Assembly (NCBI GenBank): GCA_934090735.1
Contig: CAKOJR010000001.1
Span: forward strand, 62,001-126,000
Reading direction: 5' to 3'
Length of the DNA stretch: 64,000 nucleotides
DNA from: an uncultured Bacilli bacterium
GTDB taxonomy: Bacteria; Bacillota_I; Bacilli_A; RF39; UBA660
Positions 34,831 to 42,583 of the stretch are shown piece after piece; the first letter of the stretch is position 1, and every line of letters begins with the position of its first letter. The notes under the pieces are model-generated. The model did not search any database. It had not been told where the DNA came from and saw only the letters and a program-made list of their open reading frames with translations. A program made the translations under genes and the position numbers.

Positions 34831-36468
34831 ATGAGTAAAATAAAAATTTTTGGTATGGGTGGACTTAATGAAAATGGTAAAAACACTTATATTGTTGAAG
34901 TAGATGACAAAATATTTGTCTTTGATGCAGGATTAAAGTATGCAAATGATACTATGTATGGAATTGATTATATTATTCCAGATTATGATTATTTAGAGAA
35001 AAATAAGGAACGTATAGTAGGAGTTTTTATAACGCACGCTCATCCAGAAAGTTATGGTGGAGTAAGAGATTTAATTAAAGATATTAAGGATATAAAGATA
35101 TATGCGACTAAGTATGCTATAAATCAAATGAAACTTGATGGAATTAATGAAAAGAACTTAAATCTTATTACTGCACATAAAAAAATTGTTATAGATAAAG
35201 AAACTAGTGTTTTTGCTATTAATGTAAATCACTCCGTACCTGATTCTGTAATGTATGTTTTAAATACAAAAGATGGAGCAGTGGTTTATACTGGTGACTT
35301 TATTATTGATCCGTCTATGATGGGTTCATATTATATGGATTTAGGAAAAATAGCTTATGTTGGAAAACAGGGAGTTTTAGCACTATTATGTGAATCATCT
35401 TTTTCAGAAAATAAGGGTCATACAAGTCCAAGTCATCACATGAGTTCATTTTTCAAGAATATTATAAATAAAGCACAAGGAAGAGTAATCTTCAGCGTAC
35501 TACATATTCATTTATATACAATTGAAGGTATATTTACAGCAGCTAAGAATTCTCATAGGAAAATAGTAATTATGGGTAAGAAACTACAGAATATTATAAA
35601 TATGGCGATTAAAGAAAAGTATATGAATGTTGATGAGAACTTGATTGGTGATTTATCAAACGTTGATGATAGTAATGCTATTTTACTTGTTTGTGATGAT
35701 CGCGCTCATCCATATAGTTCTATTGAAAAAATAGTTAATGGCAATGACAAATTTATTCATTTAAAAGAAAGTGATACTTTCTGTTTTGCTGAACCAAAAT
35801 ATGATGAAAATGAAAAGATAATTGTGAAGCTAGAAAATGAATTAGCGTATAAGGGAATTGATACTATAAGCATACCTAAGGATAAGGGAATATCACTTCA
35901 TGCTTCATCAGAGGATTTAATGCTTATGATTAATTTACTTAAACCAAAATATTTTATGCCAGTAAAAGGTGAATATCGTTATATGGTTGGTGCAGCTAAT
36001 TTAGCTAGTGATTTAGGATATAAGAAAGAAAATATCTTACTTAAACAAAATGGAGATATTGTGACAATCAATAATAAAAAACTTGAAGATAACTTTGAAC
36101 ACATGTTTATTGATGATGTATTAATTGACGGAACTAGTTCGGATGATGTTGGAGATTTAGTAATTAAGGATAGAGAAATGTTATCTGAAAATGGCATTGT
36201 TTTAGTTAGTGCAACATTATCTAAGAAGGATAAAACTATTTTAGTTGGTCCTGAAGTAACTACAAGAGGCTTTATATATGTTAAAGATTCTAAAGAGATG
36301 ATTGATGAAATTAAGAGAATATCTTTAGAGGTTATAACTGCTAATATTAATAATGGTTATGTTGATTATAATAATATTAAAACAGAAGTAAGAGATAAAT
36401 TAAGTAAATACTTTTATGTTGAAACTGAATGTAAACCAATGATTATTGCTGTAATTCAAGAAGTTTAA
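34831..36468 (+). CDS. Ribonuclease J paralogue with altered metal site
   Basis: A 545-residue metallo-beta-lactamase/beta-CASP protein of RNase J type (opening GMGGLNENGKNTYIVE, then YGIDYIIPDYDYL, FITHAHPESYGG, PDSVMYVLNTKDGAVVYTGDF, and the C-terminal VSATLSKKDKTILVGPEVTTRGFIYV). RNase J degrades mRNA from the 5' end. The catalytic HxHxDH motif reads HAHPES (69-74) and the later HGEYRH-type motif reads KGEYRYM, so several metal ligands are lost. The protein therefore looks like a non-catalytic or weakly active RNase J2-like partner of a full enzyme encoded elsewhere. Confidence 0.87.
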   Translation: MSKIKIFGMGGLNENGKNTYIVEVDDKIFVFDAGLKYANDTMYGIDYIIPDYDYLEKNKERIVGVFITHAHPESYGGVRDLIKDIKDIKIYATKYAINQMKLDGINEKNLNLITAHKKIVIDKETSVFAINVNHSVPDSVMYVLNTKDGAVVYTGDFIIDPSMMGSYYMDLGKIAYVGKQGVLALLCESSFSENKGHTSPSHHMSSFFKNIINKAQGRVIFSVLHIHLYTIEGIFTAAKNSHRKIVIMGKKLQNIINMAIKEKYMNVDENLIGDLSNVDDSNAILLVCDDRAHPYSSIEKIVNGNDKFIHLKESDTFCFAEPKYDENEKIIVKLENELAYKGIDTISIPKDKGISLHASSEDLMLMINLLKPKYFMPVKGEYRYMVGAANLASDLGYKKENILLKQNGDIVTINNKKLEDNFEHMFIDDVLIDGTSSDDVGDLVIKDREMLSENGIVLVSATLSKKDKTILVGPEVTTRGFIYVKDSKEMIDEIKRISLEVITANINNGYVDYNNIKTEVRDKLSKYFYVETECKPMIIAVIQEV

Positions 36469-36469
36469 G

Positions 36470-36493
36470 GAGTGAATAAATCACTCTTTTTTT
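36470..36493 (+). terminator. Terminator after the RNase J-like gene
   Basis: GAGTGA / TCACTC stem around ATAAA followed by seven Ts, directly abutting the next promoter. Confidence 0.75.
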
Positions 36494-36494
36494 C

Positions 36495-36523
36495 TTGACT
36501 AAAACTTATACATATTATAGAAT
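36495..36523 (+). promoter_or_regulatory. Promoter of the surface-protein gene
   Basis: TTGACT (36495-36500), 17-bp spacer, TAGAAT (36518-36523). It begins two bases after the terminator T run and shows that the open frame before 36552 is not coding. Confidence 0.7.
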
Positions 36524-36551
36524 ATTAATAGAAAATAGAGGTGCATATAGT

Positions 36552-38708
36552 ATGCAGAACGGTATGCAAAGATATCGAAAAAGATTGTTAACTTTAAGTA
36601 TTATGCTAGTAGCTGTAGTACTTCTTTCAGGTGTAAGTTATGCTATATTTACTAATTATGTTAGTCAAACTGATACTAATACTTTAGCTGCATCATGTAT
36701 AGATTTTGATTTTAATGGGCAAAATGAGTTAAATATAACCAATACTTATCCGATGAAAGATGGGGAAGCATTAGAACAGACTCCATATACTTTTACTATT
36801 AAAAATAAATGTGATAATTATATTGAGTATTATGTAATTGCTTCGGTAATTAAAACTACTAAATCTTTAAGGACTCAATATGTAAAAGTTTCTTTATTAG
36901 GAGATAGCGATTTAACTTCATCACCTATTAATGATTTAGAAACAATATCAACACCTCAAAGCCTTTCAAGTTATGATATAACTAATAATTACATACTAAG
37001 AAAAGGTGATGGTATAGTAAAAGATGAATCAAGAACCTTTGAATTTAGAATGTGGGTTAATGGAGATATGCCCGATGTTTGGGGACCCGCAAGTTCATTA
37101 GTAGAAAATAAAAATTTTCAAGTTAAAATATCAGTGGTAGGTACTGTTAAAACAAGACCTAAAGATGATTTGTTTGTAGCAACAACTATAAATGGAGAGG
37201 CTAGTAGTACTTTCCCAACTTCTAAAGCATATTCAGCTTCCGTATCATGCACGCAAGATGATAAGACAGTTGATATTGGTGCTGAAATGAAATGGACAGG
37301 TTCTAAATGGGCTTTAAGTGTTTCTAATTTAACTAGTGGTAATACAAAGTGTACGGTTGCATTTGATTCTCCAACATTAGCTGATGCTATATTAATGAAT
37401 AATGAGGTGAAAACTCCACTTACAACTCCTGGGAAGGAAGCAAGTGCACATGTTTTAGACGACACTATAAGTAAATCGGATGTTGTAACAACGACGTATC
37501 AAGCTTATTATATAACGTACGGAACTGGATGGGCGGCTAATGGCACAAACTTTAATCTAACTGGTACAGCAGTAACAAGTGATACGTATGCAAATTCATA
37601 TTCTAGTTTGGTTGGGAAGTATTTGCCATCAAAAGTTTTGTCTATTGCTGGTTCAAGTACGGCTGGCACAAAGAAAACAACAACTAATTTAAGTCAAATT
37701 TTTTACATAATAGATGCCACACAAAGTAAGCTTACGTATAAAATATTAAGTTCGAATAGAAACACGACTGAAGCACTTCTTGCTAGTACCGATGATGATT
37801 ATGGAACTTCTTATTATTTTAGAGGAGCAGTAAAAAATAATTATGTACAGTTTGCAAACAAATGTTGGAGAATTGTCAGAATAATAGGCGATGGGTCAGT
37901 AAAACTTGTACTTCATAATGATAATACCTCTGGTGTAAGTAATCCTTGTGCTTCATCGAATAATAATTCTTCAAATGCATATGCAAATCTTACTTCAAGT
38001 TCAATTTCCAGTAAATTTAATTTAAGCGGTACTGATAATGCTTACGTAGGATTTATGTACGGAACGGCTGGATCCAGTGATTATGCTAGTACCCATGCTA
38101 ATGTAAATAAAAGTACGATATTAATGAATTTAGAAACATGGTATGAAAATAATTTAGCATCATCTGAGGGCAAACTTGCTGATGTAATATGGTGTGGCGA
38201 TAAAAGTACGTTTACTACATATGCAAGTGGATCTACTTATGGTACGGGGTTAGGATATGGAACGAAAAAAACTGGATATGGTGCATATAATAGAATTTAT
38301 GCTGGCGGTTCTAAAGTTTATGCTAATCCAACTCTAATATGTCCTAATGATAATAATGGGGGAAAATTATCTAAGTATACTGTAAGTGATACAACTAATG
38401 GAAACGGAAACTTAACTTATAAAATTGGATTGTTAACTGCTGATGAAATAGTATTTTCTGGGGCTATTGGTGTATCCGGATATAATACGTCAACTTATTT
38501 ACAGGAAAATAGCAGGGTTACTTGGTGGACTATGTCACCAAATAGTGAAAATGGTTCTAGTGCTGTGGTTTATGGTACGTATGATGGTGGTTTGAATGGT
38601 GGTAGCGTCACCACTAGTAGTGGCTTGCGTCCTGCAATTGCTTTAACGTCTACTACTAGAATTTCTAAGGGAACAGGTACTTCAGAAGACCCTTATGTTA
38701 TTAAGTAA
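36552..38708 (+). CDS. Exported surface protein with WWTMSP/RPAIAL C-terminal module
   Basis: A 718-residue protein with a basic N-terminus and a hydrophobic segment (LSIMLVAVVLLSGVSYAIFT) followed by SQTDTNTLAASCIDFDF, the style of SipW-dependent (TasA/camelysin-like) signal regions. Two beta-rich domains follow. The C-terminal half carries YYFRGAVKNNYVQFANKCW, WRIVRIIGDGSVKLVLH, ENSRVTWWTMSPN, GLRPAIALTSTT and a terminal DPYVIK, resembling FISUMP/DUF6273-type modules. ATG 36552 is set by GAGGTG about 9 bp upstream. Single-gene transcript. An intact relative of the pseudogene at 2398. Surface display is inferred. Confidence 0.83.
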   Translation: MQNGMQRYRKRLLTLSIMLVAVVLLSGVSYAIFTNYVSQTDTNTLAASCIDFDFNGQNELNITNTYPMKDGEALEQTPYTFTIKNKCDNYIEYYVIASVIKTTKSLRTQYVKVSLLGDSDLTSSPINDLETISTPQSLSSYDITNNYILRKGDGIVKDESRTFEFRMWVNGDMPDVWGPASSLVENKNFQVKISVVGTVKTRPKDDLFVATTINGEASSTFPTSKAYSASVSCTQDDKTVDIGAEMKWTGSKWALSVSNLTSGNTKCTVAFDSPTLADAILMNNEVKTPLTTPGKEASAHVLDDTISKSDVVTTTYQAYYITYGTGWAANGTNFNLTGTAVTSDTYANSYSSLVGKYLPSKVLSIAGSSTAGTKKTTTNLSQIFYIIDATQSKLTYKILSSNRNTTEALLASTDDDYGTSYYFRGAVKNNYVQFANKCWRIVRIIGDGSVKLVLHNDNTSGVSNPCASSNNNSSNAYANLTSSSISSKFNLSGTDNAYVGFMYGTAGSSDYASTHANVNKSTILMNLETWYENNLASSEGKLADVIWCGDKSTFTTYASGSTYGTGLGYGTKKTGYGAYNRIYAGGSKVYANPTLICPNDNNGGKLSKYTVSDTTNGNGNLTYKIGLLTADEIVFSGAIGVSGYNTSTYLQENSRVTWWTMSPNSENGSSAVVYGTYDGGLNGGSVTTSSGLRPAIALTSTTRISKGTGTSEDPYVIK

Positions 38709-38711
38709 ATT

Positions 38712-38737
38712 GATGTGATTAATTTCACATCTTTTTT
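38712..38737 (+). terminator. Terminator after the surface-protein gene
   Basis: GATGTGA / TCACATC stem with a 6-nt loop, then six Ts. Confidence 0.8.
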
Positions 38738-38796
38738 CATATTAGATATTGCTATTTTAGATGATTATGTTAAACTTATGGTAGAGGAGGAAATGT

Positions 38797-39459
38797 ATGA
38801 AGAATTGTAGAAATATTATATTAGGTATTATCTTGATAGTTGTTGGTGTATGGTTTGGTTTATATTCTACTGGAGTGGTTAAAGTTAACCTATTATTTGA
38901 TGGTTGGTGGACACTATTTATCATTATTCCAAGTTTTTTAGGCTTATTTGATGATAATAATAGAACTGGTTCATTAATAGGTTTAATTATAGGTGTATTA
39001 CTTTTATTATCTTGCCAAGACTTATTAGATTTTGATTTAGTATTAAAGTTAATTGTACCTGCTATTTTAGTTATTACGGGAATATCATTTATTTTTAAAT
39101 GTAAGATTAAAAATAAGAATATGGAAAATGTTAAAGCTGTTAGTGGTAATAATTATAGTGCTACTTTTAGTGGACAAAATTTAGATTTTTCTAAAGAAGA
39201 ATTTACTGGGACTAAACTTGATGCAGTGTTTGGTGGTATTAAGTGTGATTTAAGAAATGCAATTATTAATGATGATGTTGTAATTGAAGCTAGTGCTATC
39301 TTTGGTGGAATAACGATATTAGTACCTAAGGACGTTAATGTTAAAGTTACTTCAACAAGTATTTTCGGTGGAGTAGATGGAAAAAGTAAAATGGATAAAC
39401 CTGGTAAAATTATTTATGTAAATGCGACATGCTTATTTGGCGGAGTTGAAATAAAATGA
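38797..39459 (+). CDS. LiaF-like membrane protein
   Basis: A 220-residue protein with about four transmembrane helices in the first half (IILGIILIVVGVWFGLY, LFIIIPSFLGL, GSLIGLIIGVLLLLS, LIVPAILVITGISFIF) and a beta-helical C-terminal domain with repeats KLDAVFGGIKCDLRNA, IEASAIFGGITILVP and STSIFGGVDG. This layout matches LiaF and the cell-wall-active antibiotic response group, where LiaF restrains the LiaRS system. No histidine kinase or response regulator is adjacent. It overlaps the next gene by 4 bp. A likely promoter is TTGCTA-16-TAAACT just upstream. Confidence 0.82.
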   Translation: MKNCRNIILGIILIVVGVWFGLYSTGVVKVNLLFDGWWTLFIIIPSFLGLFDDNNRTGSLIGLIIGVLLLLSCQDLLDFDLVLKLIVPAILVITGISFIFKCKIKNKNMENVKAVSGNNYSATFSGQNLDFSKEEFTGTKLDAVFGGIKCDLRNAIINDDVVIEASAIFGGITILVPKDVNVKVTSTSIFGGVDGKSKMDKPGKIIYVNATCLFGGVEIK

Positions 39460-40241
39460 GTAGGGGTCAGACAATAATCAAATATGCAGCGATTGCTTTT
39501 GCAGTTTATTTAATTTGTGAAATATTTTTAACTTTAGTAAGTATTGTTGGTATTGTTGGTGAAGGATTTAAGTCTGAAAACAAGAAAATAGAGATGCCAA
39601 AGAGTGGTGCTTATTTAGTTATTGATTTAGCAACTAGTAGTTTAACTATTAAAGAAGGTGATACTTTTGATTATATTGTAGATAATAAAGAGATCACTGC
39701 TAATAAAGATAATAATAAGATCGTTATTAAAGAAAAAGGACACATTAGAAATAAGAAGAGTGAAGTAGTAGTTACAATTCCTAGAGATATGGTTTTAAAT
39801 GATGTGATTATTGAAGCTGGTGCTGGTAAAATAAATATTGAAAGTATAAAGGCCGAGAATTTTATTTTAGATATAGGAGCTGGTAGTGTTCAAATTAATA
39901 ATTTAATTGTAACTAAAAACTGTGATATTGATGGTGGAGCGGGTAATGTAGTTATTAATAATAGTAGTATCTTTAATTTAGATATGGATTTAGGTATTGG
40001 TAAAACAACTATAACTAGTTCTTTAAATGGTGAAAATGAGATTGATACAGGTATTGGAAAATTAGAACTAAATTTGATTGGTTCTATAAATGATTATAAC
40101 CTTGATATATCTAAGGGAGTTGGTTCAATAACTTTAGATGGTAAGTCTTTAAAAGATGAAGAGCAAATTGGAAATGGTTCATCTTTAGTTAAAATTGATG
40201 GTGGTATTGGTGCGATAGAAATTAAAATGAAAGAGGAATAG
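39456..40241 (+). CDS. DUF4097/LiaG-like beta-helix protein
   Basis: A 261-residue protein with one N-terminal transmembrane segment and an outward beta-helix made of regular repeats (DVIIEAGAGKINIESIKA, LDIGAGSVQINNLIV, DIDGGAGNVVINNSSI, DMDLGIGKTTITSS). This is the DUF4097 pattern seen in LiaG and related envelope-stress proteins. The ATGA overlap with the LiaF-like gene implies coupled translation; the lipoprotein gene starts 2 bp later. A role in sensing or buffering envelope stress is inferred from family and operon. Confidence 0.83.
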   Translation: MSRGQTIIKYAAIAFAVYLICEIFLTLVSIVGIVGEGFKSENKKIEMPKSGAYLVIDLATSSLTIKEGDTFDYIVDNKEITANKDNNKIVIKEKGHIRNKKSEVVVTIPRDMVLNDVIIEAGAGKINIESIKAENFILDIGAGSVQINNLIVTKNCDIDGGAGNVVINNSSIFNLDMDLGIGKTTITSSLNGENEIDTGIGKLELNLIGSINDYNLDISKGVGSITLDGKSLKDEEQIGNGSSLVKIDGGIGAIEIKMKEE

Positions 40242-40243
40242 AA

Positions 40244-40729
40244 ATGAAGAAAAAAGTATTATATTTATTAATATTAATTATGGTAGCAGTTACTGGTTGT
40301 GCTTTATTAGAACCAGAAGAGAAAACATTTAAAGATAAGGGAATGTCTATTACGTTAACAGATGAATTTACAGAAAAAGATTTAGTATCTACAACTGTAT
40401 ATTTTGAAAGTATGGATGCTATTGTTACTGGTTTAAAGGAAGAGTTTAGTACATTAGAAGCTGCAGGTTTAGGTAAAGATAGTACCGCTCTAGATTATGC
40501 TAAAGCAGTAACTACTAATAATCAAAAAGATAGTGAAATTAAAACTGAGGATGGTTTAACATATTTTACATATACAAGTGATGTTAATGGTAAAACATAT
40601 TTCTATATTGCTACTGTTTATAAAAGTAATGATGCCTTCTGGTTATTTAATTTTGCTTGTGATAATAGTGATAAAGAAAAATTTGAAAGTACATTTAAGA
40701 CTTGGGCTAAATCAGTGTCATTTGAGTAA
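40244..40729 (+). CDS. Small lipoprotein
   Basis: A 161-residue lipoprotein: signal peptide with lipobox VTGC (Cys19), then a compact alpha/beta domain with the pattern of PsbP/DUF-type stress lipoproteins (KGMSITLTDEFTEKD, WLFNFACDNSDKEKF, TWAKSVSFE). Lipidation would anchor it to the outer face of the membrane. Third gene of the LiaF/LiaG-like operon, ending at a terminator. Confidence 0.8.
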   Translation: MKKKVLYLLILIMVAVTGCALLEPEEKTFKDKGMSITLTDEFTEKDLVSTTVYFESMDAIVTGLKEEFSTLEAAGLGKDSTALDYAKAVTTNNQKDSEIKTEDGLTYFTYTSDVNGKTYFYIATVYKSNDAFWLFNFACDNSDKEKFESTFKTWAKSVSFE

Positions 40730-40753
40730 GAACAGAAATTGTTCTTCTTTTTT
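40728..40753 (+). terminator. Terminator after the lipoprotein gene
   Basis: AAGAACA / TGTTCTT stem around GAAAT, then a T run. The right arm also supplies the -35 of the mscL promoter. Confidence 0.8.
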
Positions 40754-40767
40754 GTTTATGATATAAT
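40739..40767 (+). promoter_or_regulatory. mscL promoter overlapping the terminator
   Basis: TTGTTC (40739-40744), 17-bp spacer, TATAAT (40762-40767) with extended TGA. The -35 lies in the terminator stem. Confidence 0.7.
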
Positions 40768-40789
40768 ACCGTAGAAAGAAGGAAGTAAT

Positions 40790-41233
40790 ATGGGAAAGAA
40801 AAGTAATAAAGAGTTAACTAAAGAAATAAAAGAAAAAGGTGGGAAAACTTTTAAGGAATTTAAAGAGTTTATTTCTAAAGGAAATGTTATTGATTTAGCA
40901 GTAGGTGTTATTATTGGTGGTGCATTTAGTAAAATTGTTTCATCACTTGTTAATGATATTATAATGCCATTAATTGGAATTGTTATTGGTGGTATTGATT
41001 TTACTAATTTGTCTTTTAAGATAAAGGATGCTACTGTTAGTTATGGAGTGTTTATTCAAAATATCTTAGATTTTTTAATTGTAGCTGCATGTATTTTTAC
41101 TTTTGTTAAGTTAATAAATAAATTGAATCGTAAAAAGGAAGAACCTAAAGAGGGAGTAAAGGAGGAACCTAAGAAAAGTGATGAGGTTTTATTGCTGGAA
41201 GAGATTAGGGATTTATTGAAGAATGAAAAATAG
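40790..41233 (+). CDS. mscL: Large-conductance mechanosensitive channel MscL
   Basis: A 147-residue MscL, the tension-gated pore that releases solutes on osmotic downshock. The core KEFKEFISKGNVIDLAVGVIIGGAFSKIVSSLVNDIIMPLIG (first helix and pore) and second helix YGVFIQNILDFLIVAACIF are canonical, followed by the C-terminal helix LLEEIRDLLK. It carries an unusual Lys-rich N-terminal extension of about 20 residues (GKKSNKELTKEIKEKGG). The start codon has GAAAGAAGGA upstream. It overlaps the next gene by 11 bp. Confidence 0.96.
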   Translation: MGKKSNKELTKEIKEKGGKTFKEFKEFISKGNVIDLAVGVIIGGAFSKIVSSLVNDIIMPLIGIVIGGIDFTNLSFKIKDATVSYGVFIQNILDFLIVAACIFTFVKLINKLNRKKEEPKEGVKEEPKKSDEVLLLEEIRDLLKNEK

Positions 41234-41927
41234 TGTTAAGAGTTTATTTAGTGCTTTATTTGGCGCAATATTATTTAGTATTCCATCTATTATTATATAT
41301 CAGTTTGGTTATCTTTCTAGTGGATTTTTTATGCTTATCGCTTATGGAGCAGTGCTATTTTATAAGAAGTCTGGAGAAGATGTCTTAAATAGAAAGTATA
41401 TTATTTGGCTTATTACTTTAGCTGTAACAACAATAATTTGTTTAGGATTATTTCCATATTTAATTAGTGTTACAGAAGATATAAAATTAAAAGCTTTATT
41501 TAATAGTTCTAGTTTTATGGCTGGGTTAACACATGATTATATTTATTCATTAATTTTTGCGATTGTGGGAGTTTGGGCAACTATTAGTACAGAAAAAAAG
41601 AAAGTACCTGTTAATGAAGATGAAAGTTTACAGAAAGTAATTGATATTTATCATAAATATAATGCTTTATCTAAAGAAAATAGTGTCAGTGAAATTAAGA
41701 TTTTTAAAGAGCTTGATATACCAAATAAGTTTGCTTATTTTACAAAACTTGAGAAGATGGGAATTATAGTTAGCCCTTATATTAAATCTTATTTAGATGA
41801 GGATGCTATTAAAGATAAGAAGAAAGCAAGAAAGAATATTGCTAAAAACTTATTAGCAGCAGTGATTAATACATTTATTTTTCTTATAATATTTGTTTTT
41901 ATTTTAGTAATTGTTTTTGCTGAATAA
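41223..41927 (+). CDS. Membrane protein of unknown function
   Basis: A 234-residue protein with four N-terminal transmembrane helices, a cytosolic middle (about residues 120-205, LQKVIDIYHKYNALSKENSVSEIKIFKELDI) and a fifth helix at the C-terminus. It starts within mscL and shares its transcript, ending at a strong terminator, so an osmotic or envelope-linked role is possible. No family recognised. Confidence 0.68.
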   Translation: MKNSVKSLFSALFGAILFSIPSIIIYQFGYLSSGFFMLIAYGAVLFYKKSGEDVLNRKYIIWLITLAVTTIICLGLFPYLISVTEDIKLKALFNSSSFMAGLTHDYIYSLIFAIVGVWATISTEKKKVPVNEDESLQKVIDIYHKYNALSKENSVSEIKIFKELDIPNKFAYFTKLEKMGIIVSPYIKSYLDEDAIKDKKKARKNIAKNLLAAVINTFIFLIIFVFILVIVFAE

Positions 41928-41929
41928 TT

Positions 41930-41962
41930 AAACTACAAAATAATGTAGTTTACTTTTTTTTT
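41930..41962 (+). terminator. Terminator after the mscL operon
   Basis: AAACTACA / TGTAGTTT stem with a 6-nt loop, followed by AC and a nine-T run. Confidence 0.85.
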
Positions 41963-42006
41963 CGTTATGGATATGCTAAAATATAGTCTAGAGGATGGTA
42001 AGAGAT

Positions 42007-42582
42007 ATGTTAGATACATTGTTATACCGAATATGTGCTCCGATAGTTGGAGTGTATATTAAATTAATTTATAAACCAGAAATTATTAATAAAGAAAGTA
42101 TTCCTAAAGAAGGTAAAATAATTATTGCAGGTACGCATACAAATATGAAAGATTGTTGCTTGCTTGCCGGTTGTTGTACTAGAAGGGATATTAGATTTGT
42201 TGCTAAAAGGGAATTATTGAAACCACCTATAGGTTTCTTGTTTAAAATGTCGGGGATTATACCTGTTGATAGGAAGATTCATGATGCTACTGTTATGCCA
42301 GCTGTAAATAAAGTATTAAGTGAAGGCGGAGTAGTTGGTATATTTCCGGAAGGTACTATTAATAGAACTGATGATATAATTATGCCTTTTAAAAAGGGAG
42401 CTGTTAGAATGTCTTTAGAAAATGATTGTAAGATTTTGCCGTTTGCAATTAATGGGAAATATAAAAGGGGTAAGTTAAAAGTAAAGTTTGGGGAGCCTTA
42501 TTTTCCAGAAACTGATGATGTAGCTAAAGAAACAAAGCTTCTTGAAGAAAAAGTTATTAAATTAATAAAGGAATGTGAATAA
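42007..42582 (+). CDS. plsC: 1-acyl-glycerol-3-phosphate acyltransferase (PlsC family)
   Basis: A 191-residue acyltransferase. Motif I is HTNMKD (H-x4-D), motif III is FPEGT, and an acyl-acceptor region (PFKKGAVRMS, PFAING) follows. PlsC adds the second acyl chain to lysophosphatidic acid at the membrane. Start is uncertain: an in-frame ATG at 41995 touches the AGAGG site, so ATG 42007 (12 bp spacing) is preferred, with a TGC-TAAAAT promoter at 41974-41982. First gene of a lipid operon. Confidence 0.87.
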   Translation: MLDTLLYRICAPIVGVYIKLIYKPEIINKESIPKEGKIIIAGTHTNMKDCCLLAGCCTRRDIRFVAKRELLKPPIGFLFKMSGIIPVDRKIHDATVMPAVNKVLSEGGVVGIFPEGTINRTDDIIMPFKKGAVRMSLENDCKILPFAINGKYKRGKLKVKFGEPYFPETDDVAKETKLLEEKVIKLIKECE

Positions 42583-42583
42583 A

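Noticed and set aside
37118..37465. Minus-strand frame inside the surface-protein gene
   Set aside because: Shadow frame without start signals; the plus-strand gene explains the region.
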